From the NCBI RefSeq assembly GCF_007678255.1, contig NZ_VEED01000017.1, positions 53,266-117,265 on the forward strand: DNA of 64,000 nt, written 5' to 3'. A model generated the notes under the pieces. It had not been told where the DNA came from. It did not search any database and saw only the letters and a list, made by a program, of their open reading frames with translations. The translations under genes and the position numbers were made by a program. Below, in pieces: positions 18,364 through 26,742 of the stretch; the stretch's first letter is position 1; each line of letters begins with the position of its first letter. This DNA is from Bacillus sp. X1(2014) (lineage in GTDB: Bacteria > Bacillota > Bacilli > Bacillales_B > DSM-18226).

Positions 18364-19941
18364 ATGGAGAGAAAAGCACGCAGTATTAATAAGAGTCTAC
18401 TATTTATTCTAATCGGCTTAATGATGATATTTGCTCAAGCTTGTTCAACAAAATCAACTTCTTCAAATGATTCAGCAAGCAAAAATGAAGCAACCAAACA
18501 AGGCGGCACATTAACCGTTGTAAGACTTTCTGATGCTACGAAACTTGATCCAGCTTTTATTACGGATATTCCTTCAGCGAATATCGTTTATCAAAAAGTT
18601 TATCAGACACTAATTGCGCCAGATAAGGACTTCAAAATTCAGCCACAGCTAGCGAAAGAATGGAATGTCTTAAATGACACAACATGGGAATTTAAATTAC
18701 AAGAAGGCGTTAAATTTCATGATGGAGCACCATTCAATGCTGAAGCTGTTAAAACCACATTTGATCGTATATTAGATCCGAAAACGGAATCACCGCAACG
18801 TGAGAAGTTCTCAATGATTAAAGAAATAAAAGTTGTCGATGATTATACCGTTCAATTATTACTTGAGTATCCTTATGCTCCACTGCTTTCTATTTTGGCC
18901 AGCCAAGAAGGTAGTATTATTAGTCCAAAAGCACTTAAAGAAAACCCGGAATCTTTATCACAACATCCAGTTGGTACAGGTCCATTCGTGTTTGAATCAT
19001 GGAAGACTGGACAAGAAATTTCATTGAAGAGAAATGAAAACTACTGGGGGAAGAAACCTAATATTGATAGAGTAGTATTCAAAGTCGTTCCTGAAGATGC
19101 AACCCGGCTAGCGATGATTGAAACAGGTGAGGCGCATATTAATGACCAAGTTCCTGTAACTGAGATTGAGCGTATTGAAGCTTCCGATAAAATGGGGCTC
19201 TATCGTACAGAAGGACTAGCTGTTGAATATCTTGGATTTAACACAAAGAAAAAACCGTTTGATGATGTAAGAGTCCGTAAGGCAATCAGCCACGGCATTG
19301 AAAGAGAAGCCATTATTAAAGGTGTTTATAATAACGTTGGAACTATTGCTAATGTAGCGATGAGTCCAAAGGTGCTTGGATACAGTGATAAGGTTAAAGC
19401 CTATGATTATGATTTAAATGAAGCAAAGAAATTGTTAAAAGAAGCTGGCTATGAAAAAGGATTAAATGTCACTTTATTAACCAGTGACCGAAAAGAACGT
19501 ATTAACATGGCTGAAGTGATGCAATCACAATTAAAAGGGATTGGAATAAATGTGAAAATCCAGGTAATGGAATATGGTGCGTACATTGACATGATTGAAA
19601 AAGGTGAGCACGATATGGCTATTGGTGGATGGGGAAATGCAACAGGCGACGGAGATTACAACCAGTATAACTTATTCCATTCAGCATCACAGGGAGCTGC
19701 AGGGAACCATTTCTACTATAGTAATCCAGATGTAGACAAAATGATTGAATCAGCACGAAAAGAAACGGATGAGCAAAAACGATTAAAGCTATATGAAGAA
19801 GTAATGCAAAAAGAGATTGACGATGCCGTATATGTTCCCATTCGAAATTATGAACATTTGGCTGCCTATAGTAAAAATGTAAGTGGTTTTTGGTTAAATG
19901 CTGCCAACTATCTAATGATTGATGATGTGGTAATTAAATAA
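18364..19941 (+). CDS. Family-5 ABC transporter solute-binding lipoprotein (SBP 2)
   Basis: 525 residues. Signal peptide with lipobox IFAQAC, then a Ser/Thr/Asn linker and a full SBP_bac_5 domain (GGTLTVVRLSDATKLDP, TWEFKLQEGVKFHDGAPF, GTGPFVFESW, ATGDGDYNQYNLFHSAS). Close paralogue of the truncated SBP at the window start. The ATG at 18364 is chosen because AGGGGAG is correctly spaced and the protein then begins with a basic n-region (MERKARS); the longer frame from 18265 has no signal-peptide logic. It should feed the divergent ABC importer. Confidence 0.95.
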   Translation: MERKARSINKSLLFILIGLMMIFAQACSTKSTSSNDSASKNEATKQGGTLTVVRLSDATKLDPAFITDIPSANIVYQKVYQTLIAPDKDFKIQPQLAKEWNVLNDTTWEFKLQEGVKFHDGAPFNAEAVKTTFDRILDPKTESPQREKFSMIKEIKVVDDYTVQLLLEYPYAPLLSILASQEGSIISPKALKENPESLSQHPVGTGPFVFESWKTGQEISLKRNENYWGKKPNIDRVVFKVVPEDATRLAMIETGEAHINDQVPVTEIERIEASDKMGLYRTEGLAVEYLGFNTKKKPFDDVRVRKAISHGIEREAIIKGVYNNVGTIANVAMSPKVLGYSDKVKAYDYDLNEAKKLLKEAGYEKGLNVTLLTSDRKERINMAEVMQSQLKGIGINVKIQVMEYGAYIDMIEKGEHDMAIGGWGNATGDGDYNQYNLFHSASQGAAGNHFYYSNPDVDKMIESARKETDEQKRLKLYEEVMQKEIDDAVYVPIRNYEHLAAYSKNVSGFWLNAANYLMIDDVVIK

Positions 19942-19967
19942 GGAACTTTATGAATACTGTTCAAGGG

Positions 19968-19998
19968 GGAAAAGTACTTTGTTAAAAAGTACTTTTCC
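19968..19998 (+). terminator. Hairpin between SBP 2 and amidohydrolase 2
   Basis: GGAAAAGTACTTT (19968-19980) pairs perfectly with AAAGTACTTTTCC (19986-19998), a 13-bp stem with a 5-base loop. No long T run follows. It is in the same relative place as the hairpin at 1515-1549 and probably sets unequal expression of SBP and enzymes. Confidence 0.6.
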
Positions 19999-20026
19999 TA
20001 GTTCTATAACTTAGGAGGGAATAGGA

Positions 20027-21265
20027 ATGACAATTTTTTGGTTAACGAATGTCCGGTTAGAAAAAGGGTTCATTTATGAAAATGATCGAATTGTCGCAAC
20101 CGAGACAGAAATTTGCCACTTGAAAATTGAAGGAGATAAAATTACTGAAATTACAAATGAAATTCCAAATACAATTGCTAATCAGCACGATGCTCATGGT
20201 CAGCTACTACTGCCATCTTTAAGAGATATGCATATTCATATCGATAAGACCTATTATGGTGGACCATGGAAAGCATGTACACCTATCATAAAAGGCATTT
20301 TTACTAGATTAGAAGAAGAAAAAGAATTGTTGCCCAAGCTCCTGCCGACAGCCCAGGAGCGCGCAGAGAAAATGATTGAATTATTGATTAAAAACGGCCA
20401 CACCCATATTCGCACACATTGTAATGTTGACCCCGTGATTGGACTTAAAAATCTAGAGATAACTGTCAATGCCTTGAAAAAATATGAGGATGTTCTTACC
20501 TATGAGATTGTTGCTTTTCCACAGCATGGTTTATTGAAAAGTGACTCAGTTCAGCTCATTCGTGATGCGATGAAGAATGGCGCGACATTAGTTGGAGGTG
20601 TCGACCCTGCGACGGTGGATCGAAACATTGAGAAATCCTTAAACACTATTTTTGATATTGCGGTTGAAAACAATAAGGGTGTAGATATTCATTTACATGA
20701 TCCGAATACATTAGGGGCATTTACATTTCAACGCATGGCTTATTATACGAAGGAATCTGGACTTAAAGGTAGAGCAACGATAAGCCATGGGATTGCATTA
20801 GGTGACCTGGATGGTGTGGAGCTTAATGAAATCACTGCAATTCTAAAAGAGCAAGAGATGGATGTTACAACTACTGTTCCTATAAATCGTGCGACAATTC
20901 CGATACCAACTCTTGATAAATTAGGAATTCGAGTATCTGTTGGACATGACAGTATTACAGACCATTGGTCTCCCTTTGGAACTGGAAACACGATCCAAAA
21001 GCTTGGGGTTCTTGCTGAAAGATTCCGCCTGAGTGACGAATATTCTTTAACCACTGCTCTTAAGTACGGAACGGGCGGTGTAACACCACTGAATGAAAAA
21101 GGTGAGCGTGTTTGGCCAAAGGTTGGTGATGACGCAACGATGATGCTGGTAAAGGCAACTTGTTCAGCAGAAGCAGTCGCAAGAAGAGCAACGGTAGAAG
21201 CATTGTTTTTCAAAGGGAAAAAGGTTGAGAGTAAACTAGAAGACACAGACATAGTGCGTGTTTAA
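20027..21265 (+). CDS. AtzC/cytosine-deaminase-like amidohydrolase (copy 2)
   Basis: 412 residues, same family and length as copies 1 and 3. Metal and active-site signature: HIHIDK at 69-74, HLHDPN in the middle, ISHGIALGD, and GHDS with the metal Asp. It differs from copy 1 around the last motif (GHDSITDHW against GNDNIFDSW), so the three enzymes may differ in substrate. RBS AGGAGGG before ATG 20027. Followed after 21 bases by copy 3. Confidence 0.87.
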   Translation: MTIFWLTNVRLEKGFIYENDRIVATETEICHLKIEGDKITEITNEIPNTIANQHDAHGQLLLPSLRDMHIHIDKTYYGGPWKACTPIIKGIFTRLEEEKELLPKLLPTAQERAEKMIELLIKNGHTHIRTHCNVDPVIGLKNLEITVNALKKYEDVLTYEIVAFPQHGLLKSDSVQLIRDAMKNGATLVGGVDPATVDRNIEKSLNTIFDIAVENNKGVDIHLHDPNTLGAFTFQRMAYYTKESGLKGRATISHGIALGDLDGVELNEITAILKEQEMDVTTTVPINRATIPIPTLDKLGIRVSVGHDSITDHWSPFGTGNTIQKLGVLAERFRLSDEYSLTTALKYGTGGVTPLNEKGERVWPKVGDDATMMLVKATCSAEAVARRATVEALFFKGKKVESKLEDTDIVRV

Positions 21266-21286
21266 ACTTATAAAGGAGGAGAAAGA

Positions 21287-22507
21287 ATGACTACCTCATA
21301 TTGGTTGACGAATGTTCGGTTAGAGACAGGCTATATACAGGATGAAAAAGGAGTTTATGAAACAAAGACAGAACTTTTCCATTTGAAAATTCAGGATGGG
21401 GAAATTGTTGATAAACAACAGCAGAGTTTCATCATTCCATCTGATGAGAATACTGTTGACGGTAAATGTTATTTGGCAATACCTGCTTTTAAAGAAATGC
21501 ACAACCATTTGGATAAAACCTATCTTTCACTTGATTGGAAGTCTCCGATCCCTGCAAAAAACTTGAAGGACCGATTACGTATGGAGGCTATGGAGCTGGA
21601 GGAATTAGCGCCAACAACCAAACAGCGTGCCAGTGCCATGATTGACTTACTACTTTCACATGGGTCTACACACATTCGGACACATGTAAATATTGACCCT
21701 TATATTGGTTTGAAAAATTTAGAAGGTATAAAAACAGCGTTGGAGGATTACTCGGATAAGCTAACCTACGAAATTGTTGCCTTCCCGCAGCATGGCTTAT
21801 TAACAGAAAATGTTATTCCGCTCATGAAAGAGGCAATGAGATCAGGTGCCCAATTAGTTGGTGGGTTAGACCCAGCTGGAATTGATCGTAATATCGAAAA
21901 ATCACTTTATGAGGTGATGAATCTAGCAACAGAATTTGATGCAGATATTGATATCCATTTACATGACAGAGGGAATGTTGGTTTTTATACAGTAGATAAA
22001 TTGGCAGAAATGGTAGATGCAGCGAAATGGCACAATCGCGTGGCTGTAAGCCATGCATTTAGTCTAGGAGAAGTGGCAGTCCCACAACAGGAAGAAATCG
22101 CAGCAAAAATGAGCAAGTTAGGAATGTCGATTATGTCTACGATTCCAATTACAAGTACTTTGCCGCCAATTGAGTTATTCGATCAAAATGGAGTTAATGT
22201 TTATTTAGGATGTGATGGTTTTTATGACTCTTGGGGGCCATATGGTACAGGAGATGTTCTAGAAAAGGTAACTCGATATAGTGAATTGTACCGGAAAAGT
22301 GATGAACGTTCATTAGCTCAGACACTAAAGTATGCTACTGGGGGACCTACTCCATTAACGAAAGACGGAGAAGTAGCCTGGCCGCTGGTAGGTGATAAAG
22401 CAAATCTTGTTCTTGTAAATGCCTCATGTTCTGCTGAAGCCGTTGCAAGAACAACTGAGCGCGAAGCAGTTATTTTTAATGGAAAATTTGTATTTGGAAA
22501 ATTGTAA
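21287..22507 (+). CDS. AtzC/cytosine-deaminase-like amidohydrolase (copy 3)
   Basis: 406 residues. Motifs: HNHLDK at 72-77, HLHDRG, VSHAFSLGE and GCDGFYDSW. The N-terminal TSYWLTNVRLETGY and the C-terminal KANLVLVNASCSAEAVA show it is a paralogue of copies 1 and 2. RBS AAAGGAGGAG before ATG 21287. It is the last gene of the SBP 2 cassette and is followed by a strong terminator. Confidence 0.87.
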   Translation: MTTSYWLTNVRLETGYIQDEKGVYETKTELFHLKIQDGEIVDKQQQSFIIPSDENTVDGKCYLAIPAFKEMHNHLDKTYLSLDWKSPIPAKNLKDRLRMEAMELEELAPTTKQRASAMIDLLLSHGSTHIRTHVNIDPYIGLKNLEGIKTALEDYSDKLTYEIVAFPQHGLLTENVIPLMKEAMRSGAQLVGGLDPAGIDRNIEKSLYEVMNLATEFDADIDIHLHDRGNVGFYTVDKLAEMVDAAKWHNRVAVSHAFSLGEVAVPQQEEIAAKMSKLGMSIMSTIPITSTLPPIELFDQNGVNVYLGCDGFYDSWGPYGTGDVLEKVTRYSELYRKSDERSLAQTLKYATGGPTPLTKDGEVAWPLVGDKANLVLVNASCSAEAVARTTEREAVIFNGKFVFGKL

Positions 22508-22546
22508 ACATTGCTTTTAAGAACTTAAAAGTTTTTGAAAAGAAAA

Positions 22547-22585
22547 AAAACAGTGCAATTCGCAAATGAATTAGCACTGTTTTTT
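22547..22585 (+). terminator. Rho-independent terminator of the SBP 2-amidohydrolase operon
   Basis: AAAACAGTGC-AATT (22547-22560) pairs with AATT-A-GCACTGTTTT (22569-22583) and is followed by T residues. Confidence 0.85.
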
Positions 22586-22701
22586 ATAAAATATAAAATT
22601 TTAATTAATATTGATGAACTAAATGGGGCTAATAAAATGGCCAACTGATTCACTTCTATTCTATCCTCTGCTGGGACATAATTCCCTTATTCTTCAATCT
22701 T

Positions 22702-23550
22702 TTACTCTCTAGATTGTGGGTTGCCTCTTGTAAGATGGGCATCAAACATATCAATTATTTCTAAGAATCTATCAGCTTCACGGTAAACATGATCTGCTAA
22801 TAGCGGATGAATGATACTCTTAATTTTACATTGTTCAATTAAATCACGAGCGGTTTTCTTGAAGTCCCGTAGAGAGGAAACCGACACACGATTTTGATCC
22901 AAGAATTGATCTAAAAGAGGAACGGTCTGAGATTGTGGCTTCATAGAATCTAAGTCTCTTGCTTGATACAGCAATTGATCAAAATCATTACTGAAATTCC
23001 GTGCTACATCAACTAGTTTCCTTTCTGATGGATCAAGGAGATGACCAATAAATTTGGCATGGTCTGCCATAATTCTTAAGAAGAAGACATTTTCTTTAAT
23101 AATCGCATCCGGAAGGGATTGCAATTTCCCTTCATTTAACTCAATTAGGCGTTTTCTAAAATAATTAGCTTCCCTACTTGTATGATCGACTAATAGAGGG
23201 AAATTATTTGCTCCTGGCAATTTACATGTGAGAATTAATCCTAATACTTTTCGTTTAAATACGAAAATATTGGCTGCTGCTTGCTGGACTTCTGTATTAA
23301 ATCTTCTTATTTGTTCAGGATCTGTTTGATTGTTAAAGGAATGTGCTCTTTGTTCAATGTTTTCAAACAATCGGTAGAATTGATTGGCCTCCTGAATAAG
23401 TTGTGTGTCTTCTGCTCTAAAACCTAATCGAAGAAATAAAGAATGCTCTTTCATAATCCTGGCCCAAAAACGTATTTCATTTAATGATCGCTCAACAAAT
23501 AATCTGGATGTAACACCTGTATCAGGATGTAAGCCTTCACCACTATGCAT
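22702..23550 (-). CDS. DUF2935 family protein
   Basis: 282 residues made of two repeats of about 130 residues, each a predicted four-helix ferritin-like bundle. Each half carries an E..FW..IM.EH..FL-type segment (SLNEIRFWARIMKEHSLFL; IIKENVFFLRIMADHAKF) and a later DH..REA..F segment (LLVDHTSREANYFRKRL; LLADHVYREADRFLEII). The conserved Glu and His suggest a di-metal site. The family is widespread in Bacillaceae and has no established function. It stands alone between two transcription units. Confidence 0.88.
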   Translation of the reverse strand: MHSGEGLHPDTGVTSRLFVERSLNEIRFWARIMKEHSLFLRLGFRAEDTQLIQEANQFYRLFENIEQRAHSFNNQTDPEQIRRFNTEVQQAAANIFVFKRKVLGLILTCKLPGANNFPLLVDHTSREANYFRKRLIELNEGKLQSLPDAIIKENVFFLRIMADHAKFIGHLLDPSERKLVDVARNFSNDFDQLLYQARDLDSMKPQSQTVPLLDQFLDQNRVSVSSLRDFKKTARDLIEQCKIKSIIHPLLADHVYREADRFLEIIDMFDAHLTRGNPQSRE

Positions 23551-23879
23551 TACGACCCTCCTAATAAATATACTACTGTCGTACTATACTTATTAACTTA
23601 TCCATTAAAAAATGCCATCAAAAAATAAAGCGATAAGAGTAATTTTAATTTACGTATATATACTGGGGTAGAGTAAATCAATAAATGAACATCAACTGCT
23701 TACCTTTGGAATCATGAGTATAAGCAGCATCAGCGGACCTCCTTGACATCATTTGCCAACTTTAGTACAGTCGTAATGATTTTAACTTTATTCACTTTTT
23801 CTAGCTTACCGAATAAATGAAACCTAATGGGAATTTTTTCGTATAAATATAACAAAGACAATAAGGAGAGGTATGTGTA
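23551..23879. other. Gene-poor gap between DUF2935 and TerB-like genes
   Basis: 329 bases with divergent promoters presumably inside. The only coding-like item is a 12-codon minus-strand frame (23692-23730) behind a perfect AAGGAGGT. I see no repeat or RNA here. Confidence 0.4.
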
Positions 23880-24263
23880 ATGTTCCTAGAAGAACTAGAG
23901 CAAAAGGAGAAAATTGCATTTCTTGAATTGGCTGCAATGATTGCCAGAATTGACGGCAAATTATCTATATATGAAAATTCCTTAATAAGAAAATATCAAA
24001 GGGAGACGGGGCTGGAGGATTATCAGTTAAAAGGACTCTCCATAGAGGACATTTTAAAAGAATTTAAAAGTGAACGCTCCAAATATATCGTCTTAACTGA
24101 GATCTTTCAACTTATTTATTCTGATGGAGTTTTCCACGATCATGAAAGCGAATTTGTCCACATCATAAAGACACACTTCGGGTTCGATTCAAGTGAATTT
24201 GGAACGTTCAAGGATTGGGTTGAGAAAATAAAAGAATTATCAGTAACAAAGAGAGAGCATTAG
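23880..24263 (+). CDS. TerB-like acidic helical protein
   Basis: 127 residues, all-helical by composition, with LAAMIARIDGKLSIYENSLIRKY near the N-terminus and a matching IFQLIYSDGVFHDHESEFVHII repeat later. These D-G-x-x-x-x-x-E repeats are typical of the TerB/DjlA fold. TerB-like proteins bind metal and act in membrane-associated stress responses, but this short form has no known role. RBS AAGGAGAGG upstream. Followed by a bidirectional terminator. Confidence 0.65.
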   Translation: MFLEELEQKEKIAFLELAAMIARIDGKLSIYENSLIRKYQRETGLEDYQLKGLSIEDILKEFKSERSKYIVLTEIFQLIYSDGVFHDHESEFVHIIKTHFGFDSSEFGTFKDWVEKIKELSVTKREH

Positions 24264-24305
24264 AACATCCTTATTTGAGTTCATGTTCACAATAGGTAAA
24301 TATAC

Positions 24306-24339
24306 AATGGCCCCTGTCCTTATTGGACTAGGGGCCATT
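24306..24339. terminator. Bidirectional terminator
   Basis: AATGGCCCCT (24306-24315) pairs with AGGGGCCATT (24330-24339), 10 bp. It lies between two convergent genes, the TerB-like gene and the small zinc ribbon gene. Confidence 0.8.
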
Positions 24340-24352
24340 TATTCTTTAATTG

Positions 24353-24463
24353 TTATTCTTCTTCTGTATAAGCTTCCGTGGTGGTATCCATGCACTCCCA
24401 GCATTCACTTCGATTCCTTTCATACTTGGATAATTCACTCCCGCAAGAGATGCAAAAATCCAT
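24353..24463 (-). CDS. 36-residue zinc-ribbon miniprotein
   Basis: The minus strand encodes MDFCISCGSELSKYE, a short basic stretch, then CWECMD and an acidic tail ending EEE. Two CxxC pairs (C4/C7 and C21/C24) form a plausible zinc knuckle. AAGGGG lies 11 bases before the ATG, and the frame ends just before a shared terminator, so it is placed like a real convergent gene. Similar tiny CxxC proteins (for example the YhfH type) are common in Bacillaceae, but I cannot assign it to one. Function unknown. Confidence 0.6.
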   Translation of the reverse strand: MDFCISCGSELSKYERNRSECWECMDTTTEAYTEEE

Positions 24464-24672
24464 AAGAATTGATTCCCCTTTCAAGTGAATTTTTTATATT
24501 TATATCTATATTCCAACATAGCTTGTTAGAGAACCATTTACCTGCTAGCGAAAACAAATTCCTACAGGAATGGTCTAAGGCTTTGATAAACATCTTTTTT
24601 ATAAAACAAGTCTAATCAGGTTTTTTATTTTTTCATATTAATATAGTAATCAATTTCTAGGAGGTGGAGATA

Positions 24673-24951
24673 TTGACACGTAGAAAAAAGAGCCTGCCTC
24701 TCTGTATTTTCCCAAATTATCGCTGGTGTGGGCCAGGGTGCAGCGGACCGGGAAGACCCATTAATGATGTAGATAACTGCTGCTACCACCATGATCGCTG
24801 TTTAGACCAAGGGAATTCCCCTTGTTATTGTGACAAACAATTCATGAAATGCCTCAGCACAAAAATGAATCCTCATACGCAAAAAGGTAGAAATGCACGA
24901 TTAATGTATTGGTTCTTTAAACTGAAAACAGCCTTCACCTGTCCAAAATAG
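24673..24951 (+). CDS. Small phospholipase A2-like protein
   Basis: 92 residues from TTG 24673. It has the calcium loop WCGPGCSGPG (18-27) and the active-site helix CCYHHDRC (36-43), with H40-D41 as the catalytic pair, plus further cysteines (C55, C57 and later) suitable for disulphides. This is the core of secreted PLA2 enzymes and of the parvovirus VP1 PLA2 domain; Bacillus homologues are often labelled parvovirus VP1-like. No signal peptide is visible, only a basic N-terminus (MTRRKKS). The RBS AGGAGGTGG overlaps an alternative GTG at 24664, so TTG is preferred. Monocistronic. Confidence 0.75.
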   Translation: MTRRKKSLPLCIFPNYRWCGPGCSGPGRPINDVDNCCYHHDRCLDQGNSPCYCDKQFMKCLSTKMNPHTQKGRNARLMYWFFKLKTAFTCPK

Positions 24952-25090
24952 TGTTATATTGCTAAAGCATTTTCTTACATCCTAGTAATCTGAATCTGAA
25001 AATCGTCTGAAATCAATTTGTCCATCCCCTCTGAATTCGTTACACTATAGAGTGTAGGTAACTAATAACTGGGTGGGAGAGAGCATTATA

Positions 25091-26332
25091 ATGAGTAAAA
25101 GAGTAGTGATTACAGGAATTGGAGCAGTCACTCCTTTGGGGAATGATGCTCAAACAACATGGGAAAACATTAAAAATGGTGTATCGGGGATTGGACCAGC
25201 CACCATCTTTGATGTAGAAAAGGTCGATATTAAAATCGCAGCGGAAGTAAAAGGCTTTGTACCAGAAGAGTTTATGGATAAAAGAGAAGCAAGAAGGATG
25301 GGGCGTTATAGCCAGTTTGCGGTGGCAGCAAGTCAAATGGCTGTAAAGGATTCGGGGATCCAAATCGGAGAAGACATTCCAGCAGAACGGGTCGGTGTCT
25401 GGATTGGTTCAGGAATTGGCGGTCTAGGTGAATTCGAGGAACAACATAGGAAGTTTATTGAAAAAGGACAAAGAAGGGTCAACCCGTTTACGATTCCAAT
25501 GTTTATCCCAGACATGGCAGCTGGACAAGTTTCGATTGCGCTAGGTGCTAAAGGAATCAACAATTGTTCGGTCACTGCATGTGCATCTGGTGCCAATTCC
25601 ATCGGTGATGCATTCCGCGTCATTCAAAAAGGGGATGTGGAGATGATGATTGCGGGAGGAACAGAAGCGACGATAACTGAGATGACCGTAGCTGGATTTT
25701 CGAATATGACAGCTCTTTCTAAAAATCCTGATCCGAACACTGCAAGCCGGCCTTTTGATAAGAATCGCGATGGTTTTGTGATTGGGGAAGGGGCTGGAAT
25801 TGTGGTCCTCGAAGAACTAGAACACGCACTGGCCCGCGGCGCTAAAGTTTATGGAGAATTGATTGGATATGGCGCGACTGGTGATGCCCATCATATTACC
25901 ACACCTGCACCAGACGGAGAAGGGGCTGGCAGGGCTATGAGATTAGCATTAGACGATGCGGATATTTCCCCTGAACAAGTCGACTATATCAATGCACATG
26001 GGACATCCACCAATTATAATGATTTGTATGAAACGTTAGCCATTAAAGAAGTTTTCAAAGAACATGCCTATCATTTATCGGTCAGTTCCACTAAATCAAT
26101 GACTGGCCACTTATTGGGTGCAACCGGTGCAATTGAAGCAATCTTCTCTGTTTTAACAATCAAGGATGGAGTCATTCCGCCAACCATCAACTATGAAACG
26201 CCAGATGAACAACTTGATTTAGATTATGTTCCCAATGAGGCGAAGAAGAAGGATGTTCAAGTCGTTTTATCCAACTCATTAGGATTTGGCGGACATAATA
26301 CCACATTAATTTTTAAAAAGTTTACCGAGTAA
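25091..26332 (+). CDS. fabF: 3-oxoacyl-[acyl-carrier-protein] synthase II
   Basis: 413 residues; condenses malonyl-ACP with acyl-ACP in fatty acid elongation. Catalytic Cys164 in [10 protein letters not shown], His303 in [11 protein letters not shown] and His340 in [13 protein letters not shown] give the Cys-His-His triad; the C-terminal [11 protein letters not shown] is also diagnostic. The gene stands alone without fabH, unlike the B. subtilis fabHA-fabF operon, so it may be an additional KAS II. Start at ATG 25091 behind GGGAGAGA; the upstream in-frame codon at 25073 lies inside the ribosome binding region. A strong terminator follows. Confidence 0.93.
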   Translation: MSKRVVITGIGAVTPLGNDAQTTWENIKNGVSGIGPATIFDVEKVDIKIAAEVKGFVPEEFMDKREARRMGRYSQFAVAASQMAVKDSGIQIGEDIPAERVGVWIGSGIGGLGEFEEQHRKFIEKGQRRVNPFTIPMFIPDMAAGQVSIALGAKGINNCSVTACASGANSIGDAFRVIQKGDVEMMIAGGTEATITEMTVAGFSNMTALSKNPDPNTASRPFDKNRDGFVIGEGAGIVVLEELEHALARGAKVYGELIGYGATGDAHHITTPAPDGEGAGRAMRLALDDADISPEQVDYINAHGTSTNYNDLYETLAIKEVFKEHAYHLSVSSTKSMTGHLLGATGAIEAIFSVLTIKDGVIPPTINYETPDEQLDLDYVPNEAKKKDVQVVLSNSLGFGGHNTTLIFKKFTE

Positions 26333-26347
26333 CGATAGCATATAGTT

Positions 26348-26384
26348 AAAAAAGGTGTCTAAAGATTATTTAGATACCTTTTTT
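26348..26384 (+). terminator. Rho-independent terminator of fabF
   Basis: AAAAAAGGTGTCTAAA and TTTAGATACCTTTTTT form a stem of about 15 bp with a short loop, ending in T residues. Confidence 0.85.
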
Positions 26385-26417
26385 ACGCAACTGGACTTAT
26401 TTCGACAAAAATAAAAC

Positions 26418-26439
26418 TAACCAAACGTTTGATTAGATA
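26418..26439. repeat. 22-bp palindromic direct repeat, copy 1
   Basis: Contains the near-palindrome CCAAACGTTTGATTAG within a 22-base string repeated exactly at 26599-26620. The 18-bp core reads TAAYCAAACGTTTGRTTA on both strands, the form of a TetR-type operator. Confidence 0.7.
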
Positions 26440-26598
26440 ACCATGAGACCATGCCAATAAAGGGTTTCAGCCTTTTATTGTGAAACAAATTTTGTCGACA
26501 CTATTATATTTTTCACTATTAAAGTTAAAAACTAGTCGATGTTAGGATTTCCTTCGGGAATTAATCACGCTTCGACAGATTTCCCCAGCATCCTTTAT

Positions 26599-26620
26599 TA
26601 ACCAAACGTTTGATTAGATA
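26599..26620. repeat. 22-bp palindromic direct repeat, copy 2
   Basis: Exact copy of the 22 bases at 26418-26439, 181 bases further on and in the same orientation. No gene is visible between the two copies. Confidence 0.7.
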
Positions 26621-26673
26621 CATAATCAACCCTTTGATTAAAAGGATTTTTTCCCGGGAAATGGAGAAAAGAA

Positions 26674-26693
26674 TGTCGAACTCCGCTTCGACA
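26674..26693. repeat. Inverted TGTCGAA pair
   Basis: TGTCGAA (26674-26680) and TTCGACA (26687-26693) flank CTCCGC. The same heptamer occurs at 26401-26407 and 26571-26577. TGTCGAA is the Spo0A-box heptamer, but the inverted pairing could equally be an RNA hairpin. Confidence 0.45.
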
Positions 26694-26719
26694 CAAAAAA
26701 GCCGGGTATCGCTACCCGG
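26694..26719 (-). terminator. Rho-independent terminator of the rlmN-like gene
   Basis: On the minus strand CCGGGTA-GCGA-TACCCGG (26719 to 26702) is followed by a T run (plus-strand A at 26694-26700). Confidence 0.85.
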
Positions 26720-26742
26720 TCTTATGTCTACAAAAACTGTAC

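Noticed and set aside
20743..21252. 169-codon minus-strand open frame
   Set aside because: Antisense to amidohydrolase copy 2; no ribosome binding site or domain.
23692..23730. 12-codon minus-strand frame (MLLILMIPKVSS) behind AAGGAGGT
   Set aside because: The ribosome binding site is perfect, but the peptide is too short to judge without conservation data.
24283..24465. 60-codon plus-strand frame after the TerB-like gene
   Set aside because: Runs through a strong terminator and lies opposite the better-supported zinc-ribbon frame.
25035..25070. Possible FapR operator upstream of fabF
   Set aside because: TTAGTTACCTACACT on the minus strand only partly resembles the FapR consensus and needs an inserted base.
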